From Mycolicibacterium hodleri (GTDB taxonomy: Bacteria > Actinomycetota > Actinomycetes > Mycobacteriales > Mycobacteriaceae), in the NCBI RefSeq assembly GCF_006439015.1, contig NZ_RCZG01000002.1, positions 310,001 through 374,000 of the forward strand: 64,000 nucleotides of DNA, written 5' to 3'. The position numbers and the translations under genes were made by a program. A model generated the notes under the pieces. That model saw only the letters and a list, made by a program, of their open reading frames with translations, searched no databases and was not told where the DNA came from. The first letter of the stretch is position 1; the number at the start of each line of letters is the position of its first letter. Shown here one piece after another: positions 25,082 to 33,614 of this stretch.

Positions 25082-25849
25082 TCACCGATCGAGGTCCCAC
25101 TGGCCGAAGTCGGCGGCGAGGATGTCGTCGGTGTCGACGTGAGTGCCGCTCAGGACGACGGCGGGATCCGAGGCGGTGAAGATGGACGTCTGGTAGAGGA
25201 CAGCAGTGGGCTCGCGCTCGCCGCGAGACCAGGCTCTGGTCTGCCAAGCCCATCGACGGGCCGGCGTGCTGGAGTCCCCGATGACGTTGTCCCCGCCTGC
25301 CCAGGCGCACGCCCGGGCGTGTCCGTAGATCCCGGTGCGGCCCACGCCCACCACCGAGTTGATTCCTCGAAACCATTCGACGGCAACGGTTTCCCAGGTG
25401 TCACGGTCGATGTCCTCGTCGACGCTGAAGAAGATCGGCGCTGACGCCGGACCGCCAGCCGCTGCGTGCAGACGCAGCGCCGTCTGGCCGTCCGCGACGC
25501 CGCCGTCGTACCCGCGGGTGTAGTCCGAGGGCGTCGGCCAACCCGGCTTGCCGAACTGATAGTTGCTGACGACGTGAAGGCCGGTGTCGCGCAACGCGTC
25601 GGCGTATCCGCGGGTGACGGGCTTGAAGTCGAAGTTCGCGCCCGGCCGAGACTCGGAGACGAAGACGACTGCACCAGCGTAGCCCGCGGCACTGATCTGA
25701 TCCGGCGTGACCAGATGCTCCGCGAAGTCGATCAGCTGCGGTGTGGTCGCCGATGCGCGCGGCCCGTCCTGCGCCGCAGCCAACGTCCCGAAGCTCAGGA
25801 TGGGCGCGGCGAGAACGGACTTGAGCACCTGGCGTCTCGACGGACTCAT
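25082..25849 (-). CDS. Tat-exported DUF1906 glycoside-hydrolase-like protein (Rv2525c-like)
   Basis: 255 residues. A Tat signal (SRRQVLKSVLAAPILSFGTLAAA) begins just after the start. The catalytic-like barrel has LIDFAEHLVTPDQISAAGYAGAVVFVSE, YADALRDTGLHVVSNYQFGKPGW, GYDGGVADGQTALRLHAAAGGP, APIFFSVDEDID, then YGHARACAWA and the end YQTSIFTASDPAVVLSGTHVDTDDILAADFGQWD. This matches Rv2525c, a cell-wall protein with a glycoside-hydrolase-like fold. The ATG at 25849 overlaps the SIS stop as ATGA. It is last in a translationally coupled operon of sugar enzymes, so it may act on an exported glycan product. Confidence 0.85.
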   Translation of the reverse strand: MSPSRRQVLKSVLAAPILSFGTLAAAQDGPRASATTPQLIDFAEHLVTPDQISAAGYAGAVVFVSESRPGANFDFKPVTRGYADALRDTGLHVVSNYQFGKPGWPTPSDYTRGYDGGVADGQTALRLHAAAGGPASAPIFFSVDEDIDRDTWETVAVEWFRGINSVVGVGRTGIYGHARACAWAGGDNVIGDSSTPARRWAWQTRAWSRGEREPTAVLYQTSIFTASDPAVVLSGTHVDTDDILAADFGQWDLDR

Positions 25850-26811
25850 CTCACTGCCAGCCATGCCGCTGCGGCGATCAGTTCGGCCACCAGCACCTCG
25901 GTGAGCAGCCGCACGTCATCGTCGTCGTCGCCGGGGTAGCGCAGAAGGTGCCTGGCGCCGGGGACGTCGCCTCCGACGCCGACGACGGTGCTGCCGCGTG
26001 AGGTGGTCCACTCCGCCAGCTGTGACTCCCACGCTGAGCCGGCGAAGACCAGCAGACGGTAGTCGGTGGTCTTGGTCAGGTAGACGTCGACGTGACTCCA
26101 GTCTCCGGTCTCGCATCCGACCGCTGGTAGACGCGGGCCTTCGCGGAGCATAAGGGCGGCCTGCTGAGCCGAGCTGTACCGGTGCGCCGGCGCAGCGACG
26201 TGAGTGCCGGCCGGGCCGAGTAGGAGTTCGGACAACACTGGCCGCCAATCGGATTCGGCGTCGATGAGGTGTGCCGACGCCTCGGCTGTGGCAGCGACCG
26301 AGTTCGACAGTGCGGTGGTGTCCTCGCCGAGTAGATGGCATTCGAGCGCCAGCAGCAGAGCCAGGGTGTGTTGATAGCTGCGGCAGGCCACTCCGCCGAT
26401 CTCCGGTTCGGCGTCAAGGTCGACGACGGCGTAACAGTGTTCGGTGATCGCCGACCCCGGTGTGTTGGTCAGCGCGATGGTGTCGACCGCGTCTGGCAGT
26501 CTGCCCAGGGCGTCGAGCGTCTCGATCGACCCGCCGCTGGCCGACGTCGCGACGACGAGAGTGCCACTGCCCCAATGAGGAAGCAGCCGAGACGACGCCA
26601 GCTCCGACGAGACCACCAAGCCCCGCGCGCGCATCCTGGCCGCGGCAACCCCTCCCGCGTATGCCGAGGAACCCATGCCGAGCAGGACCACCCGTTCGAC
26701 GTGCGTCGGCACCACCTGCTCCCACGGATTGCCGTCGGCCAGCGTCGCGGCGAGGCGACGGAGAACGTCGGGCTTGCGATGGAGATCGGCGACGAAACCG
26801 TCTGGCTTCAC
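25846..26811 (-). CDS. SIS-domain sugar-phosphate protein (AgaS/GlmS-isomerase-like)
   Basis: 321 residues from GTG at 26811, which overlaps the kinase stop (GTGA). First SIS half: RVVLLGMGSSAYAGGVAAARMRARGLVV, SGTLVVATSASGGSIETLDAL (the SASG phosphate loop) and DTIALTNTPGSAI; second half LLLGPAGTHVAAPAHRYSSAQQAALMLREGPRLPAVGCETGDWSHVDVYL. This arrangement is that of the GlmS isomerase part or AgaS-type aminosugar deaminase/isomerases, without the glutaminase domain. It probably acts on the sugar phosphate made by the neighbouring kinase. The EGPR segment and GDWSHVD correspond to the region holding catalytic residues. Confidence 0.82.
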   Translation of the reverse strand: MKPDGFVADLHRKPDVLRRLAATLADGNPWEQVVPTHVERVVLLGMGSSAYAGGVAAARMRARGLVVSSELASSRLLPHWGSGTLVVATSASGGSIETLDALGRLPDAVDTIALTNTPGSAITEHCYAVVDLDAEPEIGGVACRSYQHTLALLLALECHLLGEDTTALSNSVAATAEASAHLIDAESDWRPVLSELLLGPAGTHVAAPAHRYSSAQQAALMLREGPRLPAVGCETGDWSHVDVYLTKTTDYRLLVFAGSAWESQLAEWTTSRGSTVVGVGGDVPGARHLLRYPGDDDDDVRLLTEVLVAELIAAAAWLAVR

Positions 26812-28028
26812 TCTGGCGTCCCTTCGTGCAGAAGTGCGGGCAGTGCCGTGTCGGGAACGTACATCCATCGAGGGAGGTGCCTTGCGGCATAGACGATCTC
26901 GCGCAAGACCTGTTGCACGCGGAAAGCCGCCAGGGAACGCGGGTCGTACAGGTCGGCGTGGCCGAGGCGCGTGAGGCGGTCCGCGTAGGCGTCGAGGAAT
27001 GCCGCGCGGCCGGCGGCGTCGGCTGCGGCGAGGGCGGCCGGCTCGAGGGAGGTGTACTTGGCCGCGACGATCCCGGCGTGCGCCAACGACTGGGTCATCC
27101 CCGCGACGTCGAGTGCGGTGGGGATCGGCAGCATCCGCTGCGGCGCGTCGAGCACCGGATTGCCGTCGAAGTCGGTCACCAGGAAACGACCCTGGCTTCG
27201 CAGAATCTGGCCCACGTGCAGATCGCCGTGCCCCTCGATGACCGGGGTGCCGGCGAGTCCGCCGAGTCGGTCGAGGATCCTCTCGATGTCAAGGCGGTAT
27301 GTGCGTGCGCACGCAGTGCTGGTGACATCGTTCAGGGCACAGACGGTGTCGAGAGTGTGGAAGGCGCCGTCACGCCACCGTGCCGCATCAGTGCGGGAGG
27401 CGAGTGTCGCCGTCTCCGACAACGCCGCATGTAGTTCCGCGACCACCTTGCCAACTCTGCGCGTCGCAGCCGCGAGGGGAGCGCAGTCATGGTCTCTGGC
27501 GGCGTCGGTGATCAGGTCGACCGCCCAGGTCCACCCGTCGACCGCGCCGGGCAGGTAGTCGTCGACGTTGGCCGCCAAGGTTGCGGCACCATTGGGAGGT
27601 TCCCAGGTGATCACGCCCCACGGTGAGGGCATGCCCTTGAAGCCGCCGTGGCGCAGCACGCTGATCCGTCGCGGTGCCGGGTGTGGTCCGTCCTGCAGGT
27701 GGGTCGCCCACTTGACGACGGCGACGTCACCGACGATTACCGACTCGTTGGTCTGGTCGACGCCGACGGTCCGCTCTCCCTTGCTGATTCGCGAGGTCCA
27801 CGACCGGATCGAGAACGCTCCCCGCGTCGCCGAACCGCGGGCCAGTAGTTCGAGTAGTGCCTCAGCCACCCCGTCGCCCGCTCGTGCGCGCCGCCATCGG
27901 CGGTCGGCGTCGCGTGCCTCCGGGACGGCGGCGAGACCGTCGGCGCCGGTGACGATCGCCAGGCGCTTGTCGTCGGTGAGGTTCAGCGCATCGACCGGTT
28001 CAGTCAACCGAACCCCGGTGTCGTGCAC
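26808..28028 (-). CDS. Maltokinase-like phosphotransferase, candidate glucosamine kinase
   Basis: 406 residues from GTG at 28028, or shorter by 7 codons from TTG at 28007; both overlap the glycosyltransferase end. The frame upstream is shadow. N-lobe: GERTVGVDQTNESVIVGDVAVVKWATHL (ATP-binding Lys). Catalytic loop VIEGHGDLHVGQILRS and metal site LVTDFDGNPVLDAPQ. In maltokinase Mak I expect DFEGEP at the second place; the DFDGNP variant resembles the actinobacterial glucosamine-kinase branch, as I recall it. It phosphorylates a free sugar with ATP in the cytoplasm. Overlaps with GT and SIS genes argue for one pathway. Substrate assignment is inference. Confidence 0.78.
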   Translation of the reverse strand: MHDTGVRLTEPVDALNLTDDKRLAIVTGADGLAAVPEARDADRRWRRARAGDGVAEALLELLARGSATRGAFSIRSWTSRISKGERTVGVDQTNESVIVGDVAVVKWATHLQDGPHPAPRRISVLRHGGFKGMPSPWGVITWEPPNGAATLAANVDDYLPGAVDGWTWAVDLITDAARDHDCAPLAAATRRVGKVVAELHAALSETATLASRTDAARWRDGAFHTLDTVCALNDVTSTACARTYRLDIERILDRLGGLAGTPVIEGHGDLHVGQILRSQGRFLVTDFDGNPVLDAPQRMLPIPTALDVAGMTQSLAHAGIVAAKYTSLEPAALAAADAAGRAAFLDAYADRLTRLGHADLYDPRSLAAFRVQQVLREIVYAARHLPRWMYVPDTALPALLHEGTPE

Positions 28029-29316
28029 CCACCTGCTCGATGACGTCGGCGCCCACGCGCAATCCGTCGCGACCGCGGATGTCGGCACCCATCCGGTCCA
28101 GCCGGGTCCGCAGGTCGGTGTCGGCGAGCAGACGCTCGACGGCATCGGTCAACTCGGCGTCGGCGAACGCGTAGGTGTTCAGCCGCACTCCGAACCCGAG
28201 TTCGTCGATGCGCTGCGCGTTCTCGTACTGATCCCAGAACAGCGGCAGCATGATCAGTGGCTTGCCGAAGTGCAGCGCCTCGGTCGTGGTGTTGTTCCCG
28301 CCGTGCGAGATCACCAGATCGACCTGCGGGATCACCTTGGTCTGCGGGAGCATCTGGGCGCCGATCATGTTGTCCGGCAACGTGATCTGATCGTCCTGCG
28401 GACCCTTGCTGACGATGAAGCGGTGCCGGGTCGTGCCAAGTACGCTGACCAGCCGACGCATCAGTTCGACGTCGGCCCCGCCGAGCGAACCCAGCGAGAG
28501 GTAGACGAGCGCACTGTCGTCGGGCCGCTCGGCGATCTCAGCGGGCACCACGTAGTCCTCGTCGGTCTCGCGCACGCTGGAGTCCATCCGCGTCCAGCTG
28601 GCGTCAAGCGGCCGGGCCTCGAGGTAGTCCGCTTCGGCGGGATAGACGTAGAGGTTCGCCGCGTTGGTCCGCGGCATGAACTCCAGTTCGGGCAGCGGCT
28701 CCGCGCCCTGGGCCTGCACCCAGGCGTCGAAGTCGGCCCACAGAGCGCGGTGAGTTCGGTCGAATTCGGCGCGGTAGGCGTCCCACTGGTCGGCCTCGGC
28801 GCTGGGGAGCCCGGAGAACGGTGGCGGCACTCCGGGACCCGGGACTTCCAGCGGACTGCACGAGACGATGCGCACGAACGGGGCGCCCGAGGTCGCCAGC
28901 GCGGGGAAGAGCACGACGTTGTCCTCGACCAGGACGTCGGGGCGGTGCTTCGCGACGATCTCGCGCAGTCGCGCTTCGCAGTACTTCGCGCCGTCGGTCA
29001 GTGCCTGGTAGGTGGGTTTGATGAACGACTCGAGCTGTTCGATCGTCTGCTTGCGGAACTCCGGAGCGGTCTCGGCGATGAAGTCGGTCCAGAACTTTCC
29101 GGCGTCGTCGTCACCGGCTGACGACGGCTCGGGCTCCGCCAGATCGACGAGTTCTTCGAGGAAACCCAGCGGCGCGAGCTTGCCTGCCCATGAGCTCTCG
29201 GCCGCGAACACGACCGTGTGGCCGCGGTCGCGCAGGATGGCGGCGAGGCCGATGCACTGGTTCGTCGGTCCGTACGCCGACTCCGGCCAGAACAGGATCG
29301 TCAGTGGTGTCGGCAT
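28000..29316 (-). CDS. UGT/MGT-type glycosyltransferase (GT-B fold)
   Basis: 438 residues. N-terminal acceptor half starts LTILFWPESAYGPTNQCIGLAAILRDRGHTVVFAAE. C-terminal nucleotide-sugar half: SALVYLSLGSLGGADVELMRRLVSVLG, HRFIVSKGPQDDQITL and the signature block QMLPQTKVIPQVDLVISHGGNNTTTEALHFGKPLIMLPLFWDQYENAQRIDELGFGVRL (HGG-N-T, then the W/D-Q pair). This is the family 1 pattern, as in macrolide or glycolipid glycosyltransferases. It is first of four overlapping genes (GT, kinase, SIS, DUF1906). The acceptor is unknown but likely lipophilic or small. Confidence 0.88.
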   Translation of the reverse strand: MPTPLTILFWPESAYGPTNQCIGLAAILRDRGHTVVFAAESSWAGKLAPLGFLEELVDLAEPEPSSAGDDDAGKFWTDFIAETAPEFRKQTIEQLESFIKPTYQALTDGAKYCEARLREIVAKHRPDVLVEDNVVLFPALATSGAPFVRIVSCSPLEVPGPGVPPPFSGLPSAEADQWDAYRAEFDRTHRALWADFDAWVQAQGAEPLPELEFMPRTNAANLYVYPAEADYLEARPLDASWTRMDSSVRETDEDYVVPAEIAERPDDSALVYLSLGSLGGADVELMRRLVSVLGTTRHRFIVSKGPQDDQITLPDNMIGAQMLPQTKVIPQVDLVISHGGNNTTTEALHFGKPLIMLPLFWDQYENAQRIDELGFGVRLNTYAFADAELTDAVERLLADTDLRTRLDRMGADIRGRDGLRVGADVIEQVGARHRGSVD

Positions 29317-29352
29317 AGTGGCACGATACTGCGACCGGGCCCGCGGGTCGGA

Positions 29353-31134
29353 TCAGCCCGTGGCGGCTGGGCGCAGGAAGTCACCGGTCACCGTGATGGC
29401 GGGCGCAGAGGTGTCGCCGCCGACGACGAGGGTGGCGAAGGCGATGTCACCGGTGATGCCGGCGAACCAACCGTGCGAGTGGGTGTTGTCGCCGAACTCA
29501 GCCGTACCCGTCTTGCCACCGAGACCCGGAACGTCCTGCAGCGCAGTCGCTGTACCGTCGGACACCGTCTGCAGCATCATTGCGCGCAGATCGTCCGCGA
29601 TCGTGGGCGGGATCGGAGCGGACGGGGTGTTCGCCGTCGTGTTCTCGCCCACGACGAGGGTGGGCGTGATCGTCGAACCGTGTCCCAGGCTCGCCTCGGC
29701 AACGGCCAACCCGAAGGGGCTCACCGTGACGGTGCCCTGGCCGATTCCGTTCTCGACCTTCTGTGCCGGGGTGTCGGCGTTGGGAACGCTTCCGGTGATG
29801 GTGGTGAGTCCGGGAATGGCGTAGTCCACACCAATGCCGAACAGCCGCGCCATGTTCGGCAGCGCGTCGGCGGGCAGCTTGTCGGCCAACGCGGCCATCG
29901 TCGTGTTGCAGGACTTGGCGAACGCGGTCGACAGCGGCACGATGCCCAGATCGAATTCGTCCTCGTTCGGGATCGTGCGGTTCTCGACGGTCACCGTTCC
30001 GGGGCAGGCCTCCGGGGTCGTCGGCGTCGCGAGGCCCGCCTGTAGCGCAGCGGCCGTCGTGATGGTCTTGAAGGTCGAGCCGGGTGGATAGGAACCGGAG
30101 AAGGCGATCGGTCCCTGCGCGTTGGCCGCGGCGTTCTGCGCGGCCGCCAGAATGCCACCTGTCGACGGTGAGATCGCCACCAGCACCGCGGGTCGGGGCT
30201 CGGCGGCGACCGCCTGCTGGGCGAGCAGCTGCAGTCGTAGGTCGAGCGTGGTGCGCAGGGGTGGGGTGTCGCCGGGCGGTGTCGCGGTGAGCTGCTCGGT
30301 CGGCTGGCCCTTGTCGTCCACCAGCATTACCGACCATCCCGCGGCCGCGTCGATCGCCTTCTGCCACAACGCCTGCAGACCATCGATGGCCGGCGAGGAC
30401 AGGTCGCGGTTCGCGGTGAGCAGCGCACCCTGCTCGGCCACGGCGACACCGGGGATCTGCTCGAGCTGATCGCTGACCCCGGTGAGGTCCTCCTGGCGCA
30501 GCTTGATCACCGTCACGACGTCATCCTGCGTGGCGGTGAACTGCGCGGTGATGGTCTCGGCGGTCACCGAGGCGTCGAACTTCTGCAGCAGCGATGCGAG
30601 GGCGGGGGCGGAGTCCAGGTGGTCGCGCGTGAGATTGACGACGCCGATCGTCTGCCACGTCATCAGCGGTTGTCCGTCTCGGTCGGTGACCGGGGTGAGG
30701 AAGTTCTTGTCGTCGCTGTACTGAAACGTCATCCTGGGCTGCAGCTTCGGATTGAGCACGATCGAATCCCAGTGGACGCGCCAGTCATCGCCGGACTGCG
30801 TCGCCGTAGCGGTCGTGTTGTAGGTCAGGTTCTTGTTCGGTCCCCATGACCACGAATAGGTCAGCTTGGCGGTCTTTTCGTCGTCACCGGGCTTGCTGAC
30901 GTCGACCTTGAGCGTTGCGTCCTTGCCCATGCCGCTGAACATCGAGGTGATCGCCGCGCTCGCGTCGTTCGGATCGTCGGTGTTCGCGGCTGCCGAGCCG
31001 CCATCCTTGCGGGCCAGCGCGTCGGCGAACGCGCGGAAGCCGTCTTCCGGGCCTCGACTCGAAAACAGCGAACAACTCGTCGAACCGATCAGCAGAAGGC
31101 AAAGCAGTATCGGTAGTACGCAACGCTTGGTCAT
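29353..31134 (-). CDS. Penicillin-binding lipoprotein (Rv2864c-like transpeptidase)
   Basis: 593 residues. Lipoprotein signal ending in IGSTSC (Cys about 21) anchors it outside the membrane. A MecA-N/NTF2-like domain follows (about 28-150: PEDGFRAFADALARKDGGSAAANT). The dimerisation region leads into the transpeptidase: active Ser in GSYPPGSTFKTIT (S-x-x-K), second motif SCN in AKSCNTTMAALADKL and third KTG in GLGGKTGTAEFGDNTHSHGWFAG. It crosslinks peptidoglycan and is a beta-lactam target. In M. abscessus and M. tuberculosis this PBP-lipo is involved in septal growth. 36 bp upstream of the glycosyltransferase gene, same strand. Confidence 0.93.
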   Translation of the reverse strand: MTKRCVLPILLCLLLIGSTSCSLFSSRGPEDGFRAFADALARKDGGSAAANTDDPNDASAAITSMFSGMGKDATLKVDVSKPGDDEKTAKLTYSWSWGPNKNLTYNTTATATQSGDDWRVHWDSIVLNPKLQPRMTFQYSDDKNFLTPVTDRDGQPLMTWQTIGVVNLTRDHLDSAPALASLLQKFDASVTAETITAQFTATQDDVVTVIKLRQEDLTGVSDQLEQIPGVAVAEQGALLTANRDLSSPAIDGLQALWQKAIDAAAGWSVMLVDDKGQPTEQLTATPPGDTPPLRTTLDLRLQLLAQQAVAAEPRPAVLVAISPSTGGILAAAQNAAANAQGPIAFSGSYPPGSTFKTITTAAALQAGLATPTTPEACPGTVTVENRTIPNEDEFDLGIVPLSTAFAKSCNTTMAALADKLPADALPNMARLFGIGVDYAIPGLTTITGSVPNADTPAQKVENGIGQGTVTVSPFGLAVAEASLGHGSTITPTLVVGENTTANTPSAPIPPTIADDLRAMMLQTVSDGTATALQDVPGLGGKTGTAEFGDNTHSHGWFAGITGDIAFATLVVGGDTSAPAITVTGDFLRPAATG

Positions 31135-31180
31135 GACCCGTCGAGCCTAACCACGAGGACGGCCCGATCCCGTCAAGCCG

Positions 31181-32038
31181 CTAGAGCGATTCGGCAACCT
31201 TGGCAAGCACGTCGAGGTGCTCGTCCACCGTCGCAAGACCTGCCCCCATGGTGTTCACCGACAGGTGCGACGCACCCACCTTCGCCCACGCCGCGATCTG
31301 GTGCGCCACGGCGTCGCCGTCGCCCTTCCACGTCACGCGCGCCTCCATGCCGATCGTGGCCGGATCTCTCCCCGCCTCCGTCGCGCCCCGCTCGATCTCG
31401 GCCAGCGCCTCGTCGAGTCGGGGCCCCGGCTCCATCATCGGGAACCAGCCGTCGGCGAGACGCCCGGCCCGGCGGTAACCGGGAGCCGACGCGGCACCGA
31501 TCCAGATCGGGATGGGGCGCTGAATCGGCAGCGGCGCGAGGCCGGCCCCGGTCACCTTGTCGAACGTGCCGTCGAAGGTGACGGTCTGCTCGGTCCATAG
31601 CCGACGGAGCAGATCGATCTGCTCGGCAGACCGCTTGCCCCTGGTGCTGAAGTCTTCGCCAAGCGCCTCGTATTCCACGGCGTTCCAGCCGATTCCGACG
31701 CCGAGCCGGAGGCGTCCGCCGCTGAGCAGATCCACCTCGGCGGCCTGCTTGGCCACCAGCGCCGTCTGGCGTTGCGGGAGGATGATCACTCCCGTCACCA
31801 GCTCGAGCGAGTGGGTGATTCCGGCGAGGAAACCGAACATCACCAGCGGTTCGTGAAACGTCGTACGGATGTCGTAGGGACCGTTCCAGCCCACGTGGAT
31901 CGTGGGGTCGGCGCCGACGACGTGGTCGTAGGCCAGCAGATGCGTGAACCCCAGTTCCTCGACCCGCTGGCCGTATGCGCGGACCGCGCCGACGTCTCCG
32001 CCGAGTTCCGTCTGGGGAAATACCACTCCTACGCGCAT
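31181..32038 (-). CDS. LLM-class F420-dependent oxidoreductase
   Basis: 285 residues of the luciferase-like TIM barrel: MRVGVVFPQTELGGDVGAVRAYGQRVEELGFTHLLAYDHVVG. The centre reads HSLELVTGVIILPQRQTALVAKQAAEVDLLSGGRLRLGVGIGWNAVEYEALGEDFSTRGKRSAEQI, the standard TIM-strand 4 and 5 signature of mycobacterial F420 enzymes, then PIPIWIGAASAPGYRRAGRLADGWFP. ATG at 32038 has GGAAGG in the correct position; a GTG at 32044 is a weaker choice. F420H2 donor is inferred from the family. Substrate unknown. 46 bp before the PBP lipoprotein gene. Confidence 0.9.
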   Translation of the reverse strand: MRVGVVFPQTELGGDVGAVRAYGQRVEELGFTHLLAYDHVVGADPTIHVGWNGPYDIRTTFHEPLVMFGFLAGITHSLELVTGVIILPQRQTALVAKQAAEVDLLSGGRLRLGVGIGWNAVEYEALGEDFSTRGKRSAEQIDLLRRLWTEQTVTFDGTFDKVTGAGLAPLPIQRPIPIWIGAASAPGYRRAGRLADGWFPMMEPGPRLDEALAEIERGATEAGRDPATIGMEARVTWKGDGDAVAHQIAAWAKVGASHLSVNTMGAGLATVDEHLDVLAKVAESL

Positions 32039-32116
32039 CTGCACCCTTCCGTGTGGCCGATTGAGGTGATCTCAATCAACGACGTCAGGATGCGCCCCTC
32101 CATTCCGTCGCGGACG

Positions 32117-32425
32117 TTATCGGTTCGAGCAGTCCAGCGACACCGTGACCGTTTTGGCCACGACGACCGGGATGACACGGTCGCGGCCCGAACTGTCGAC
32201 CCGGACGATCTCCGTCCGCTCCCGCGGGTTCCGGACGTCGGTGACCACGCACCGCTCCAGCGGCGCGCTCCCGATGCGATCGAGCCTGACGTCGAAGCCT
32301 TGGGCCTTCAGCTGGCCGATCGTGACGATCGCGGATTCGGCAGCCCTGGCCGGAATGGCAGGCAGGGCAACGACTCCGATGGCTGATGCGGCAATTGCTG
32401 CCTGGATGCACAATGCGGTACGCAT
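32117..32425 (-). CDS. Small secreted protein of the two-cysteine family (member C)
   Basis: 102 residues; signal peptide MRTALCIQAAIAASAIGVVALPAIPARA. Mature part: AIVTIGQLKAQGFDVRLDRIGSAPLERCVVTDVRNPRERTEIV with a first Cys, and a C-terminal VTVSLDCSNR with the second Cys. The D-R-I-G-x-A-P block plus CxVTxVRNP defines the subfamily also found at 42205 and 42591. GAGAGGAAC precedes the ATG at 32425, so the longer frame is rejected. Predicted exported and disulfide-bonded; function not known. Gene is isolated. Confidence 0.75.
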   Translation of the reverse strand: MRTALCIQAAIAASAIGVVALPAIPARAAESAIVTIGQLKAQGFDVRLDRIGSAPLERCVVTDVRNPRERTEIVRVDSSGRDRVIPVVVAKTVTVSLDCSNR

Positions 32426-32539
32426 GTTCGTTCCTCTCATTCGTGTCACATCGGAGACGTTCCGACTCAGCGCGTGCTGTGTGACTCGAATGAATGGTCC
32501 GGCTTTGTGGTACCTCGTTGCATGGAGGTTGAATGGAGA

Positions 32540-32869
32540 TCAGCTGGAGATCGTCGACCGCGGCCACGACACACCGACCGCCCGACGGTGACGGCCGCTC
32601 TCGGAACCGCGTGACTCCGGAATCGTCTGCGGGTAGCGCCGGTGCAGTCCGTCGATCAAACGATGCGCCTCGTACAGTTCACGCCGCAGAGCGCCCACGA
32701 GAGGGTCTTTGCGGGTGTTCCCGCGAGCACGCGAACGCCGGTTGCGCGCTTCCGCGGCCTCCAATTTGTGAGAGATGTCGGCCACGTGCCCGTACATCTC
32801 GCGCAGGAGTGCCCGTGCCTGAGCGTTCCCCGCGTCGTCGACCACGCTGGAAATCCTCTCATCGATCAC
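32540..32869 (-). CDS. Hypothetical helical protein
   Basis: 109 residues from GTG at 32869. The first 80 residues form a plausible coiled helical protein: DERISSVVDDAGNAQARALLREMYGHVADISHKLEAAEARNRR, then DPLVGALRRELYEAHRLIDGLHRRYP. No Cys, signal or membrane segment. The last 25 residues are Arg/Ser-rich. RBS is weak. Family not recognised; it could be a small cytoplasmic regulator or a DNA-associated protein. Confidence 0.5.
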   Translation of the reverse strand: MIDERISSVVDDAGNAQARALLREMYGHVADISHKLEAAEARNRRSRARGNTRKDPLVGALRRELYEAHRLIDGLHRRYPQTIPESRGSESGRHRRAVGVSWPRSTISS

Positions 32870-33090
32870 TGGGGTCTGCCCATTCGACGACTTTCGAGTG
32901 GTGCTGCGCCATCGGGTTCAGTGCGGGGGTCGAAGGCCGGGGAGTGTTGCACCGAGCATCGCCGAGGCCCGTTCATGAAACGCATAGCGCGCAAACCGTG
33001 GCCGCGTCGTGTTCTAAATGTTACTGAAGTAGAGCAGTGTTCCAGAAGTTACAGCAGTGATTTGGTTTCGTTATCCACACGGGAGACACC

Positions 33091-33525
33091 ATGACGGTCA
33101 TTTCGGGCTTCATCGACGTGTCGGCGAGAGCCACCAGCGTGATGGCCATCTCGGTGGGCATAGTCGTCGCAGCCAGCGCGGCTCCAGCACCGGCGAATGC
33201 TGATGCGGCAAGTGACACGTTCCTGTCGGCGCTCACCACATCCGGCGTTTCAGTGAATGATCCGAACACGGCCGTGACGATGGCGCAGTCGATCTGTCCT
33301 CTGCTCGTTAAGCCGGGCGGCAATTTCGCCTCCATCGCATCGCAGATGGGCGGCACCAACGGTGTCTCGCCGGGAATGGCCAATCTGTTCACCAGCATTG
33401 CCATTTCGATGTACTGCCCGTCGATGATGTCGTCGCTGGCCAACGGTGACTGGCTGGGTCAGGGCACCCAGATGGGTCTGCGCGGAATGACGGGACTGTC
33501 CAGCCTCGGCATTCCGGGCATGTGA
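33091..33525 (+). CDS. DUF732-like secreted protein
   Basis: 144 residues with an N-terminal signal (SVMAISVGIVVAASAAPAPANA). Mature part: AASDTFLSALTTSGVSVNDPNTAVTMAQSICPLLVKPGGNF, then ISMYCPSMMSSL. The FLxAL...G pattern with CP/YCP cysteines is that of DUF732, a secreted mycobacterial family (for example Rv1804c or Rv1810). GGGAG seven bases before the ATG. The 565-bp area upstream to 32540 holds only the hypothetical gene at 32540 on the other strand. A Gly/Met-rich tail follows the domain. Confidence 0.75.
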   Translation: MTVISGFIDVSARATSVMAISVGIVVAASAAPAPANADAASDTFLSALTTSGVSVNDPNTAVTMAQSICPLLVKPGGNFASIASQMGGTNGVSPGMANLFTSIAISMYCPSMMSSLANGDWLGQGTQMGLRGMTGLSSLGIPGM

Positions 33526-33540
33526 CGGAGCCACCCCCGT

Positions 33541-33589
33541 GATTTGTGCACGCAAACCCGCGGTGATCACGGGCGCGCGTGCACAAATC
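33541..33589. terminator. Bidirectional hairpin between convergent genes
   Basis: GATTTGTGCACGC (33541-33553) pairs perfectly with GCGTGCACAAATC (33577-33589). Inside the loop CCCG/CGGG (33557-33560 and 33570-33573) pairs again, around the palindrome GTGATCAC (33563-33570). It lies 15 bp beyond the stop of the DUF732 gene and 25 bp before the stop of the convergent DUF427 gene. It is best read as a bidirectional intrinsic terminator, though such a perfect stem could also be a dispersed repeat. Confidence 0.6.
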
Positions 33590-33614
33590 GCTTGGTCGGA
33601 ACTGCGCTGCCCGA

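Noticed and set aside
27568..29121. 517-residue plus-strand frame
   Set aside because: Antisense to the kinase and glycosyltransferase, both with unmistakable motifs; repetitive Arg/Gly/Val composition is a high-GC artefact.
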